DNA from: Streptomyces sp. CB09001
GTDB taxonomy: Bacteria; Actinomycetota; Actinomycetes; Streptomycetales; Streptomycetaceae
Length of the DNA: 64,000 nt
Assembly (NCBI RefSeq): GCF_003369795.1
Contig: NZ_CP026730.1
Span: 3,835,001-3,899,000, forward strand
Direction: 5' to 3'
A model generated the notes under the pieces. The model saw only the letters and a program-made list of their open reading frames with translations. It ran no database searches and had not been told where the DNA came from. Position 1 is the stretch's first letter. Each line of letters opens with the position of its first letter. Of this stretch, positions 1-12,184 are shown one piece after another. A program made the position numbers and the translations under genes.

Positions 1-3430
<3,430 letters not shown>

Positions 3431-3514
3431 CTCAGTTGCTCGCGTCCACTGTGTTGGTTCTGAAACCACGAACAACCCCACGTCCACAGCGTGGTGCGGT
3501 TGAGTGTTTCATAG

Positions 3515-3633
3515 TGTTTCGGTGGTCATAGCGTAGGGGAAACGCCCGGTTACATTTCGAACCCGGAAGCTAAGCCTTACAGCGCCGATGGTACTGCAGG
3601 GGGGACCCTGTGGGAGAGTAGGACGCCGCCGAA
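3515..3633 (+). rRNA. rrf: 5S rRNA
   Basis: A ~119 nt sequence begins GTTTCGGTGGTCATAGCG and contains the conserved CCCGGTTACATTTCGAACCCGG loop region in split form, ending GGACGCCGCCGAAC. Its termini are mutually complementary, as expected for helix I. It lies about 80 nt downstream of 23S in the same operon. Confidence 0.95.
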
Positions 3634-3650
3634 CAATCATTGCGAGGAGA

Positions 3651-3677
3651 CCCCGCACCGGGAACGGTGCGGGGTTT
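3651..3677 (+). terminator. rrn operon terminator
   Basis: A hairpin with the arms CCCCGCACC and GGTGCGGGG, separated by a short loop and followed by TTTT, lies 17 nt after 5S. It is a classical intrinsic terminator, and also ends the convergent response regulator side of the intergenic region. Confidence 0.9.
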
Positions 3678-3698
3678 TCTGCGTTTTACCCCCGTTTT

Positions 3699-4367
3699 CT
3701 AGCCCACCAGCTTTGTGTCATAGGCCAGGATGACCGCCTGGACGCGGTCCCGCGAGCCCGTCTTGGCCAGGATCCGGCCCACGTGTGTTTTGACCGTGGA
3801 CTCGGCGAGGTGGAGGCGCTCGGCTATCTCCGTGTTGGTCCAGCCCTGGCCCATCACCCGCAGGATCTCGGTTTCGCGTTCGGTGAGTGGGGCCAGGCGC
3901 GGATCGGGGGATCCGGGCGCATGGTCCGGTGCGGTGGTGGCCGGCAGGTGATGGACGTAGGCGTCGAGCAGACGGCGGGTCAGGCTCGGGGCGACCACCG
4001 CGTCGCCTGTGGCCACCGAGCGGATGCCGGAGAGGAGTTCCTCCGGCTGGGCGTCCTTGACCAGGAAGCCGGAGGCGCCGGCCCGCAGGCCGGAGTAGGC
4101 GTACTCGTCCAGGTCGAAGGTGGTGAGGATGAGGACGCGGCTGCGGCCGCCGCCCGCGACGATGCGTCGGGTCGCCTCGATGCCGTCCAGGCCGGGCATG
4201 CGGACGTCCATGAGGACGACGTCGGGGTGGAGTTCGGCCGCCATCCGGGTCGCTTCGGCGCCGTTGGACGCCTCGCCCACGACCGTCATGTCGTCCTGGC
4301 TCTCCAGGAGCATGCGGAAGCCGAAGCGCTGGAGGGGCTGGTCGTCGGCTATGAGGACGGTGGTCAC
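3699..4367 (-). CDS. NarL/FixJ-family response regulator
   Basis: This 222-residue DNA-binding response regulator has an N-terminal receiver domain (DD at 8-9, phosphoacceptor Asp54 in VLMDVRMPG, VKDAQP switch region). The C-terminal LuxR-type helix-turn-helix contains LTERETEILRVMGQG and the recognition helix TNTEIAERLHLAESTVKTH. It starts with a GTG that overlaps the stop of the kinase gene (GTGA), so the two are translationally coupled. It should be phosphorylated by that kinase and control transcription. The target genes cannot be read from the sequence. Confidence 0.93.
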   Translation of the reverse strand: MTTVLIADDQPLQRFGFRMLLESQDDMTVVGEASNGAEATRMAAELHPDVVLMDVRMPGLDGIEATRRIVAGGGRSRVLILTTFDLDEYAYSGLRAGASGFLVKDAQPEELLSGIRSVATGDAVVAPSLTRRLLDAYVHHLPATTAPDHAPGSPDPRLAPLTERETEILRVMGQGWTNTEIAERLHLAESTVKTHVGRILAKTGSRDRVQAVILAYDTKLVG

Positions 4368-5638
4368 TGCGGGGATTCCTCCGGTAGGTGCAGATGGACG
4401 CGCCAGCCCTGCTCGGGGGCGGGGCGCGGGCCGGCCTCAAGTGTGCCCCCGTACAGGGAGGTCCGTTCCCGCATTCCCGGCAGGCCGCGGCCGCCGGAGG
4501 GGGTGCGGGAGGGGAGCGGGGCGGGTCGGCCCGTGTCGGTGACGGTGAGGGTGGCTGCGCCGCCCGCACCGTAGGACAGCTCGATGTGGGCGGTGGCGTC
4601 GGGGCCGGCGTGTTTGAGGGTGTTGGTGAGGGCTTCCTGGATGACGCGGTAGAGCGTGAGCTGGCGGCCCTCGGGGAGGGCGGGCTCCCCCTTGACGGTG
4701 GTGCGGACGGGGAGACCGGCCCGGCGCACGCCGTCGAGGAGGCGGTCGAGGTCCGTGAGGGCGGGCTGCGGGGCCAGTTCGGGCGCCGGACCGGTGCCGT
4801 CCTGGTCGTCGTCGCGCAGGACGTCCAGGAGGCGGCGGAGTTCGCCGAGGGCCTGGCGGCTGGTGGTACCGATGGCGTCGAGGGCCTGGGCGGCGCGGTC
4901 GGGGGACTTGGCGGCGGCGTAGCGTCCGCCGTCGGCGAGGCCGGTGATGACGGAGAGGTTGTGGCCGATGATGTCGTGCATCTCCCTGGCTATGCGTGCG
5001 CGTTCGGCGGCGGCGGCGAGCCGGACCTGCTGGTCGCGTTCGGTCTCCAGGCGGCGGGCGCGGTCCTCCAGGGCTTCTGTGTAGTCGCGCCGGGTGCGCA
5101 CGGTGATGCCGATGAGGGCGGCCACGCCGATGGCGACGAGCTGTGAGCCGAGCTGCTGGTTCCAGGAGCCCGCGCTGTCCCCGTAACGGGCGACCGAGAC
5201 ACAGGTCGGCGCGGTCACCACGGCCACCGCCCACCACAGATTGCGCAGCGGCAGGCGCAGGGCGATGTGGTGGACGAGGAGGAGCTGGAGCAGGGCGGCC
5301 TGGAGGGCGGCGCCCGACCACGTGCTCACCAGGGCCGCGGGCAGCGTGAGCAGAAGGGCGCCCCGGGGGTTGCTGCGGCGCCAGACGACCGGGACGGAGA
5401 GGGCGAGGCTGAGCACGACGACGAGACCGACGGGGACGCCGGGGTCGTGGGCGACGCTGCGCCAGCCGTCGCCGGTCCCGTCGATCAGGGCGGCCAGGAC
5501 CCAGAAGCCGGTGAGGAGGAGGTCCCACAGGAGCGGATGGCGGCGGTCGAAGGCGCGGATCCGCCGGTTGACGCGCTGGACGTACTCGGTGAGGGGTTCG
5601 GCGGCTCGGTCTTCCGGCACCGGCTTCACGGGCTCCAT
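4364..5638 (-). CDS. Sensor histidine kinase (HisKA_3 family), partner of the NarL regulator
   Basis: A 424-residue membrane sensor kinase. Four to five hydrophobic segments (roughly residues 35-170) form the sensor. These are followed by a dimerisation/phosphoacceptor region ERARIAREMHDIIGHNLS, with the phosphorylated His in MHD, and a HATPase_c domain with TDTGRP and GRGLPGMRER boxes. The frame could begin at 5734, but that would overlap the divergent acetyltransferase and leave no promoter. The internal ATG at 5638 (MEPVKPVPED) is therefore preferred. It is the first gene of a two-gene operon. Confidence 0.88.
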   Translation of the reverse strand: MEPVKPVPEDRAAEPLTEYVQRVNRRIRAFDRRHPLLWDLLLTGFWVLAALIDGTGDGWRSVAHDPGVPVGLVVVLSLALSVPVVWRRSNPRGALLLTLPAALVSTWSGAALQAALLQLLLVHHIALRLPLRNLWWAVAVVTAPTCVSVARYGDSAGSWNQQLGSQLVAIGVAALIGITVRTRRDYTEALEDRARRLETERDQQVRLAAAAERARIAREMHDIIGHNLSVITGLADGGRYAAAKSPDRAAQALDAIGTTSRQALGELRRLLDVLRDDDQDGTGPAPELAPQPALTDLDRLLDGVRRAGLPVRTTVKGEPALPEGRQLTLYRVIQEALTNTLKHAGPDATAHIELSYGAGGAATLTVTDTGRPAPLPSRTPSGGRGLPGMRERTSLYGGTLEAGPRPAPEQGWRVHLHLPEESPQ

Positions 5639-5732
5639 CCGACCATGGTCGGGGGTCCGGGCGCGACGGGCGTCCGTCCGGGGGCCGTATATGAGATGAG
5701 GGGCGTAGTACCCGGGTATTACGGTGACCGGC

Positions 5733-6293
5733 ATGAGTGCCTCGGTCCCCGGTGACTACGTGATCCGTTCCATACGCGCCGACGAGTGGCCCGCGGTGAA
5801 GGAGCTGCGGCTGCGTGCGCTGCGGGACCCGGTCGCGAATCTCGCGTACCTGGAGACGTACGAGGAAGCCGCCCTGCGGCCGGACTCCTTCTGGCGGGAG
5901 CGGGCGGCCGGAGGCGCCGAGGGGGCCTCCGGGGCGCGGCAGCTCGTTGCCGTGGGACCCGGCGGGCTGTGGCTCGGCACGCTGACCGTGCTCGTGGAGG
6001 AGGCCGGGACGACGGACTGGGCCGGGTTCCCGGTGGAGCGGCGGCAGGGACATGTCGTCGGGGTGTTCGTCCGGCCCGAGTGGCGCGGGAGCGGGCTGAC
6101 CAAGGCGCTGTTCGACGCCGGTCTCGAGTGGGCGTGGGCGAACGGCGTCGAGCGGATGCGGCTAATCGTGCATCCCGACAACGGGCGGGCACAGGGGGCC
6201 TACCGGAAGGCGGGGTTCGCGCCGAGCGGGCGGACGGTGCCGCTGGAGGGCGGGCCCGGGGACCACGAGTTGGAGTACGTGCTCGAGCGCTGA
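5733..6293 (+). CDS. GNAT-family N-acetyltransferase
   Basis: A 186-residue acetyltransferase with the fold's hallmark acetyl-CoA site: hydrophobic strand HVVGVFVRPEWRGSGLTKALFDA (the R/QxxGxG/A variant RGSGLT), then LIVHPDNGRAQGAYRKAGF near the C-terminus. The substrate is unknown. An in-frame GTG nine bases upstream (5724) is an alternative start. It is divergent from the kinase gene and converges on the VirD4-like gene with only 30 bp between stops. Confidence 0.85.
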   Translation: MSASVPGDYVIRSIRADEWPAVKELRLRALRDPVANLAYLETYEEAALRPDSFWRERAAGGAEGASGARQLVAVGPGGLWLGTLTVLVEEAGTTDWAGFPVERRQGHVVGVFVRPEWRGSGLTKALFDAGLEWAWANGVERMRLIVHPDNGRAQGAYRKAGFAPSGRTVPLEGGPGDHELEYVLER

Positions 6294-6323
6294 CCCGGTC
6301 TGGCGTCCTTCCGTCCTTTCCCG

Positions 6324-7832
6324 TCAGACGGGGAGCTCGTCGTGGGGCCAGCGGGCACGGCCCTGTTCGCGGGAGCGGAGCAGGGCCAGGGTCGGCAGGC
6401 CCACGTCCGTACCGTCGGCGAGCAGTTCCGGGAGCTGGGGCAGCGGGGCCACGGCCGCGACATCGTCCAGGACGAGCGTCAGTGGTGGGTCGAGGCGACC
6501 GGAGGATGACCGTTCGGCCATGCGCCGGCCGCGCTCGACCACGCTGGAGACGAGCGCCGTCAGCAGCGGCATCGCGCCCGGGCTCGTGCGGGGGTCCTCG
6601 ATGGATTCACCCACCACGTAAAGGGTTCCCTGTTCGTGGACGAAGGAATCCAAGGCGAGGGCATCAGTTCGGTTGGGAGTGCACGCCTCGCGGATATTGA
6701 CCGTGGAGAGCGCGGCGAGGGCCCGGGCGGTCAGCTGCTGGGCCATGTCCCGGCGCTCGGGGTGGGCGGTGAGGGACCCTTCGAGTTCGCCCGCGGAGCC
6801 GGGGGCGGCCTTGGGGTGGGTACGCAGGATGCGGACGGCGTCCTGGACCTGGAGGCCCTGGGACCAGCGGTGGACGTGGCGGATGGTGCGGCCGTCGATG
6901 GCGGCGGCGTGGAGGTAGCTGCGCAGCAGCAGTTCGGCGGTGTCGCCGAGCGCCTGGTCGAGGCGTGCGGTGGGGCGGACGGGTGTGAGCAGGGCGGCGG
7001 CTCTGGCGGTGGCGGTCTGTCTGTCCTCGCAGCCCGCGGTGGGGGACCAGTGGATGCGGGCGGGGGTGTCGCAGAGGTGGTTCGGGTCGTAGAGGTGGGT
7101 GGGGCCGAGTTTGGCGCGGGCGTCCTTGGTCTCGGACCAGAGGGCGGGGTTGGAGGTGATGACGAGGGCGGCGCCCTCCGCGTCCCGCAGGGCGCCGGTT
7201 GCGGTTTCGTGGCGGCTGGCCTTGGGGCCGTAGTGCACCGCGCCTTCGGCGCGGTGGGCATCCCACCCACCCACACGTTCGCCCTTGAGCAGAGAGGCTG
7301 AGGGGTGGTCGGTCGCCTGGGTCGGAGTGTGTGGAGTCACGGGGTCCTGCTGCGGCGCCCTCGGGGTGGGTACCTCGTGCACCGGCACGTCCTGGAGCAG
7401 GGTCTCCCGGACCGGCGTCTCCTGCGCCACCGGCGTCGGCACTGATGGCGGCGGCCCCTCGCGTCGTCGCTTCCGTACCGCTCGCCACCGCGCCAACGTG
7501 CCCATCACGAACACTGTCAGCACCACCAGCACCATCAGCTGGCCGATGAACAGCCCCCAGAACAGCCCGTACCCGGACAGCGCCCCCTCCGGGGCGTCCG
7601 GCCACGCGCCCGGGATGTCGTGGGGCTCGGCGATCAGTTGGCGCATGGCCTGCGGGGTGCCGGTGAAGCTGACGCCGGCGGGCCAGGAGCCGTGGGCGAA
7701 CAGGGCGGACAGGCCGGTCGCCGTCCACACCAGCAGGGTCATACCGAGGATGAAGGCCAGTATGCCGATCAGCAGGCCGTCGGGGATGCCGCCCTGGGCC
7801 GGCCGCTGGTCGCGACGGTCGTCCGGTCTCAT
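6324..7832 (-). CDS. VirD4/TraG-like coupling protein lacking Walker A
   Basis: A 502-residue membrane protein with two N-terminal transmembrane segments (about 20-45 and 90-115), a proline-rich linker, and a cytoplasmic region resembling type IV coupling proteins. The block THLYDPNHLCDTPARIHWSP followed by GCEDRQTATARAA matches the family's post-Walker-A pattern, and LTLVLDDVAAVAPLPQLPEL resembles Walker B. No GxxGxGKS/T P-loop is present where VirD4 has one (around ALVITSNPALW), and the protein ends soon after LRSREQGRARWP. It may be a non-hydrolysing variant. It is the last gene of the T4SS-like operon. Confidence 0.72.
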   Translation of the reverse strand: MRPDDRRDQRPAQGGIPDGLLIGILAFILGMTLLVWTATGLSALFAHGSWPAGVSFTGTPQAMRQLIAEPHDIPGAWPDAPEGALSGYGLFWGLFIGQLMVLVVLTVFVMGTLARWRAVRKRRREGPPPSVPTPVAQETPVRETLLQDVPVHEVPTPRAPQQDPVTPHTPTQATDHPSASLLKGERVGGWDAHRAEGAVHYGPKASRHETATGALRDAEGAALVITSNPALWSETKDARAKLGPTHLYDPNHLCDTPARIHWSPTAGCEDRQTATARAAALLTPVRPTARLDQALGDTAELLLRSYLHAAAIDGRTIRHVHRWSQGLQVQDAVRILRTHPKAAPGSAGELEGSLTAHPERRDMAQQLTARALAALSTVNIREACTPNRTDALALDSFVHEQGTLYVVGESIEDPRTSPGAMPLLTALVSSVVERGRRMAERSSSGRLDPPLTLVLDDVAAVAPLPQLPELLADGTDVGLPTLALLRSREQGRARWPHDELPV

Positions 7833-7880
7833 GCGTCCGGTGCCTCTCCGTGTCTCCTGCGCCGGGCCCCGCCCGACGTT

Positions 7881-9296
7881 CTACGCCACCGTCGATTCCG
7901 ACGAGTCGCCGATGTGCTGCTCCATGAACGCCGCCGCCCGCTCCTCCGCCTCCAGCTCCGCGGCGCGCAGGGCGTCGTCGGTCAGGTGGTCGGAGGAGGA
8001 CTCGGTCATCGCGCGGTCGGTGAAGACCAGGGGGCGTTCGGTCTCGGTGATCAGGTGCTTGACCACCTGGACGTTGCCGTTGACGTCCCAGACCGCGATG
8101 CCGGGGGTGAGGGAGGGGATGATCTCCACCGCCCAGCGCGGCAGGCCGAGGACGCGGCCGGTGGCCCGCGCCTCGTCGGCCTTCTGGGCGTAGATGGTGC
8201 GGGTGGAGGCCATCTTGAGGATGGCCGCGGCCTCTCTGGCCGCCGCCCCGTCGACGACGTCGGACAGGTGGTGGACCACCGCCACGAAGGACAGACCCAG
8301 CCGGCGTCCGAACTTCAGCAGCCGCTGGAACAGCTGTGCCACGAAGGGGCTGTTGATGATGTGCCAGGCCTCCTCGACCAGGAAGATGCGCTTCTTCCGG
8401 TCGGGGCGGATCCAGGTGTGCTCCAGCCAGACGCCCACGATGGCCATGAGGATCGGCATCGCGATGGAGTTGCGGTCGATGTGCGAGAGGTCGAAGACGA
8501 TCAGCGGGGCGTCGAGGTCGATGCCGACGGTCGTCGGGCCGTCGAACATGCCCCGCAGGTCACCGTCGACGAGCCGGTCCAGGACGAGCGCGACGTCCAG
8601 GCCCCAGGCCCGTACGTCGTCTATGGCGACGTTCATCGCCTCGGCGGACTCCGGCTCGGGGTGGCGAAGCCGCTCGACGATGTCGGTGAGGACCGGCTGG
8701 CGTTCGACGATCGTCTCGTTGACGTAGGCGTGCGCGACCTTGAGGGCGAAGCCGGAGCGCTCGTCCAGGCCGTGGCCCATGGCGACCTCGATGATCGTGC
8801 GGAGCAGCGCCAGCTGCCCCGTCGTCGTGATCGCCGGGTCGAGCGGGTTGAGGCGGATGCCGTGGTCCAGGGCGGCCATCGGGTCGAGGCGGATGGGAGT
8901 TATGCCCAGCTCCTCGGCGATGAGGTTCCACTCGCCGACTCCGTCCTCGCCCTGGGCGTCCAGGACGACGACCTGACGGTCGCGGAAACGCAGCTGGCGC
9001 AGGACGTACGTCTTCTCCAGGGCCGACTTGCCGTTGCCGGACTCGCCGAGCACCAGCCAGTGCGGGGCGGGGAGCTGCTGGCCGTAGAGCTGGAAGGGGT
9101 CGTAGATGTAGCCCTTGCCGGAGTAGACCTCGCGGCCGATGATCACGCCGGAGTCGCCGAGGCCGGGGGCGGCCGTCGGCAGGTAGACGGCCTGGGCCTG
9201 GCCGGTGGACGTGCGGACGGGGAGGCGGGTCGTCTCCACCTTCCCGAACAGGAAGGACGTGAACGCGTCGGTGAGGACGGACAGCGGGTCCCGCAT
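7881..9296 (-). CDS. VirB4-like ATPase of the T4SS-like locus
   Basis: A 471-residue ATPase with Walker A GESGNGKS at residues 84-91 (WLVLGESGNGKSALEK) and Walker B-like RIFLVEEAWHII. The ExxH-containing segment and the later FVAVVHHLSDV are typical of VirB4/TraC traffic ATPases. It is expected to sit at the inner face of the membrane and drive substrate or pilin movement. It is shorter than full VirB4 (about 800 residues) because the N-terminal domain is absent. That domain may be supplied by the upstream SCO6880-type protein, which ends 12 bp before this start. Confidence 0.82.
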   Translation of the reverse strand: MRDPLSVLTDAFTSFLFGKVETTRLPVRTSTGQAQAVYLPTAAPGLGDSGVIIGREVYSGKGYIYDPFQLYGQQLPAPHWLVLGESGNGKSALEKTYVLRQLRFRDRQVVVLDAQGEDGVGEWNLIAEELGITPIRLDPMAALDHGIRLNPLDPAITTTGQLALLRTIIEVAMGHGLDERSGFALKVAHAYVNETIVERQPVLTDIVERLRHPEPESAEAMNVAIDDVRAWGLDVALVLDRLVDGDLRGMFDGPTTVGIDLDAPLIVFDLSHIDRNSIAMPILMAIVGVWLEHTWIRPDRKKRIFLVEEAWHIINSPFVAQLFQRLLKFGRRLGLSFVAVVHHLSDVVDGAAAREAAAILKMASTRTIYAQKADEARATGRVLGLPRWAVEIIPSLTPGIAVWDVNGNVQVVKHLITETERPLVFTDRAMTESSSDHLTDDALRAAELEAEERAAAFMEQHIGDSSESTVA

Positions 9297-9308
9297 CAGG
9301 CTCAGCCC

Positions 9309-10868
9309 CTACCTTCGGATGCCGGTGGCGAACGGAAGAGTGTTCACGAAGGCGCGATGGTGCTCACGGTCGCACCACTCCAGTTTCAGGTACGACTTTC
9401 CGGCCGACGCCCTTATCGTCCGCTTGTCGCGGGCCAGGGCCTCGGGGGTGCGGGAGGAGACGGTGATGTAGCCGACCAGGTTGACGCCGGCCGCGCCGCT
9501 GGCGAGGTCCTCGCCGCGCTGGTCGAGGCGGCCGTGGGCGGCGATGTCGCGGGGGTCCACGGTCCGGTTCATCTTGGCGGCGCGGGACGCCTCGGCGTCG
9601 TCGTTCGTCTTCTCGGTCAGCATGCGCTCGATGGCGACCTCGGTGGGTTCGAGGTCCATCGTGACGGCGACGGTGCGGATCACGTCCGGGGTGTGGACGA
9701 GGAGGGGGGCCAGGAAGTTGACCCCGACCGGCGTCATCGGCCACTCCTTGACCCAGGCGGTGGCGTGGCACCAGGGGGCGCGGGTGGCGGACTCGCGGGT
9801 CTTGGCCTGGAGATAGGTGGGCTCCATGGCGTCCAGCTCGGCCGGCCAGGCGTTGCGCTTGGTCATCGCCTGGATGTGGTCGATGGGGTGGTCCGGGTCG
9901 TACATGGCGTGGATCAGGGAGGCGAGCCGGCCCTGGCCCAGCGGCTGGCGCACGCGGATGTCGGCTTCCTGGAGGCGGGAGCAGATGTCGGTCAGCTCGC
10001 GCGCCATGACGATCGCGAGTCCGGCGTCCCGGTCCAGCTTGCGTCCGGAGTGCGGGCGGGCGGCGCGGGCCATGGTGTGGGCCTCGGCGGCCAGCTCGCG
10101 GTTGTAGTGCATGCAGGCGATGAGATAGGCGCGGTGTTGCTCGCTGCTGGTGGACACCATCGACTGGAGCTGGTCGTACGACTGCCGCAGCCACGGCGGT
10201 GACTTGTCGTCGCCGCGCTGGGAGACGTCCTTGGCGTGCGCGTCGGGGTCGGCCGGGAGGGTGCGGGCGAGCATCTGGATGCGGGTGACGAAGCCGTCGC
10301 CGTTGGCCACGTGCTTGAGCAGGGTGCCGAACCGGTCGACGAGGGCTTCCTGGTCCTCGGAGTCGCGCAGGCCGACGCCGGGCCCCTCGATCTCGATGGC
10401 GGCCGTCACGGTCTTGCGGTCGGCGTGCAGCAGTACGGCGATCTCGTCGGGCCCGAAGGGCGCCGCCAGCCAGGAGATGCGGCCGATGCCGGGCGGCGGG
10501 CCGACCTCGATCTCGCGGCCGTCGATCCTGGTACCGGCCTCGATGGCGCCGGAGCGGTACGTGGTGCCCCTGCGGAGGGTGCGCTTGTAGCTGCGGTTGA
10601 TCTCGAACCACCGGTAGAACGTCCGGTGGTTGTACGGCACGTAGACCGCCGCCAGGGCGAGCATCGGGAAGCCGCAGAGCAGCACGATGCGCAGGGTCAG
10701 GACGGGGACGAGGAGCCCGCACATCATGCCGAGGAACGCGCCCGCGACGATCAGCGCGATCTCACCGGTCTCGCGATTGCGGCCGACGATCGCGTTCGGC
10801 CGGGCGCGGCCGATCAGATACGTACGGCGGGGCGTGACCGTATGGGACATGTGGGACTCGGTCGTCAA
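9309..10868 (-). CDS. SCO6880-family protein (PrgI/VirB3-VirB4 N-terminal-like)
   Basis: A 519-residue protein with two close N-terminal transmembrane segments (about 35-80), as in PrgI/VirB3 proteins. A long soluble region with DPDHPIDHIQAM and TVDPRDIAAHG resembles the N-terminal half of VirB4-type ATPases without a P-loop. Together with the downstream ATPase it looks like a split VirB3-VirB4. Its ATG overlaps the stop of the upstream VirB6-like gene by four bases, indicating translational coupling. The family name is from memory. Confidence 0.75.
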   Translation of the reverse strand: MTTESHMSHTVTPRRTYLIGRARPNAIVGRNRETGEIALIVAGAFLGMMCGLLVPVLTLRIVLLCGFPMLALAAVYVPYNHRTFYRWFEINRSYKRTLRRGTTYRSGAIEAGTRIDGREIEVGPPPGIGRISWLAAPFGPDEIAVLLHADRKTVTAAIEIEGPGVGLRDSEDQEALVDRFGTLLKHVANGDGFVTRIQMLARTLPADPDAHAKDVSQRGDDKSPPWLRQSYDQLQSMVSTSSEQHRAYLIACMHYNRELAAEAHTMARAARPHSGRKLDRDAGLAIVMARELTDICSRLQEADIRVRQPLGQGRLASLIHAMYDPDHPIDHIQAMTKRNAWPAELDAMEPTYLQAKTRESATRAPWCHATAWVKEWPMTPVGVNFLAPLLVHTPDVIRTVAVTMDLEPTEVAIERMLTEKTNDDAEASRAAKMNRTVDPRDIAAHGRLDQRGEDLASGAAGVNLVGYITVSSRTPEALARDKRTIRASAGKSYLKLEWCDREHHRAFVNTLPFATGIRR

Positions 10869-12184
10869 CGCCCGTCACCTCCTGTGCTCTTGCTGTTGCG
10901 GGTGTTGCTGGCGTGCGGCGTGTTCACCGGGCTGCCGGTGCGCGGTGCGGGTGCGGCGGAGGGGACATTTCCGCCGCCGCCGTTCGAGGGGCGCGAGCTG
11001 TGCGCGGCGACTCCGCCGGAGGCGGGGTTCGAGGGGCGGGGGGCGGCGGAGGACGAGGACTGTCCGCCGCCGCTGTCGCCGTTGCTGCGGCTGCTGTGGG
11101 TTCTGATTCCCTGGGCGACCAGGTTCGCCGGGGAGCTGATCACGGCGGCCGCCTTGCCCTCGGCGCCCTGCATGATGCGGTTGTTGCGGCCGTTGGCGAT
11201 CTCGTCGCCGAAGCCGGGGACGAAGCGGTAGATCATCGCCGAGGCGAAGATCGCGAGCAGGATGATGGCCAGGCCGGACACGATGGCGGCCACGGAGTCG
11301 GGGCCTTCTTCCGTGGTCAGCGCACCGGCGAGGCCCAGCACGATCACGATCACCGGCTTCACCATGATCACGGCGATCATGATGCCGGCCCACCGGCGGA
11401 CATGGCCCCACAGGTTCTTGTCGACCAGGCCGGCGTAGACGACGACGCCGAGCAGGGCGCCGACGTAGAGCAGGACGGCCCGCAGGTACAGCTCCAGGTA
11501 GAGGACGCCCGCGGCGATGATCGACACGAACGACACCAGGATCAGCATGATCGGGCCGCCGCCGATGTCGTTGCCCTGCTGCAGCGCCTGGGAGAACGTG
11601 CCGAAGAACGTGTCCGTCTGGTCTCCGGTGCCCTTGGCCAGGACGTCGGTGACGGCGTCGGTGGCCGACACGACCGTGTACAGGATCAGCGGCGTGAAGG
11701 CCGACGCCAGGACGGTGAGCCAGAGGAACCCGACGGCCTCGGACAGCGCGGTCGTGAGCGGGACGCCGCGGACGGCACGCTTGGCCACCGCGAGCAGCCA
11801 CAGGATCAGGGTCAGGAACGCGGACGCTGCGAAGACGACGCCGTACTGCTTGAGGAACGTGTCGTTCGTGAAGTCCACGTCGGCGGTGTTCTTCACGGCG
11901 TCGCTGAGCGTGTCGACGGTCCAGGCGGCGGCGTCTGCACAGCCCTTGGCGAGGGAGGAGAGGGGGTCGAGGGTGGAGGGGAGCGTGTCGGGCGTGCCCC
12001 CACCACCCCCGGAGCCACCGCCTCGTTCGCAGTAGTCTTTGGCGGGGCCGTGGATCAGGTCGCAGGGGTCGTTGCTCGGCGAAGGCGTCGGGGCGGCGAA
12101 AGTGCGGGTGGCGAAGAGGAAGGCCGCCGTCTGCACGGCCGTGACGACAGCGGTCAGTTCGAATACGCGGCGGTTAGCGCGCAT
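10865..12184 (-). CDS. VirB6/TrbL-like polytopic membrane protein
   Basis: About 439 residues starting at MRANRRVFELTAVV. It has a signal-like first segment, a small Cys-bearing extracytoplasmic stretch (DPCDLIHGPAKDYCERG, then a Gly-rich run), six or more hydrophobic helices from about 110 to 340, and a disordered Ser/Asn/Gly/Pro-rich tail. This arrangement fits VirB6/TrbL channel proteins. A longer frame begins at 12271, but the start at 12184 overlaps the preceding stop by only 11 nt and gives the membrane signal at the true N-terminus. Confidence 0.75.
   Translation of the reverse strand: MRANRRVFELTAVVTAVQTAAFLFATRTFAAPTPSPSNDPCDLIHGPAKDYCERGGGSGGGGGTPDTLPSTLDPLSSLAKGCADAAAWTVDTLSDAVKNTADVDFTNDTFLKQYGVVFAASAFLTLILWLLAVAKRAVRGVPLTTALSEAVGFLWLTVLASAFTPLILYTVVSATDAVTDVLAKGTGDQTDTFFGTFSQALQQGNDIGGGPIMLILVSFVSIIAAGVLYLELYLRAVLLYVGALLGVVVYAGLVDKNLWGHVRRWAGIMIAVIMVKPVIVIVLGLAGALTTEEGPDSVAAIVSGLAIILLAIFASAMIYRFVPGFGDEIANGRNNRIMQGAEGKAAAVISSPANLVAQGIRTHSSRSNGDSGGGQSSSSAAPRPSNPASGGVAAHSSRPSNGGGGNVPSAAPAPRTGSPVNTPHASNTRNSKSTGGDGR

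Noticed and set aside
3588..4574. 328-codon plus-strand frame opposite the response regulator
   Set aside because: It begins inside 5S rRNA and is antisense to a clear regulator; low-complexity composition typical of GC-rich shadow frames.
7620..10202. 860-codon plus-strand frame across the VirD4/VirB4 region
   Set aside because: Antisense to well-supported ATPase genes; the Val/Gly/Asp-rich product has no domain.
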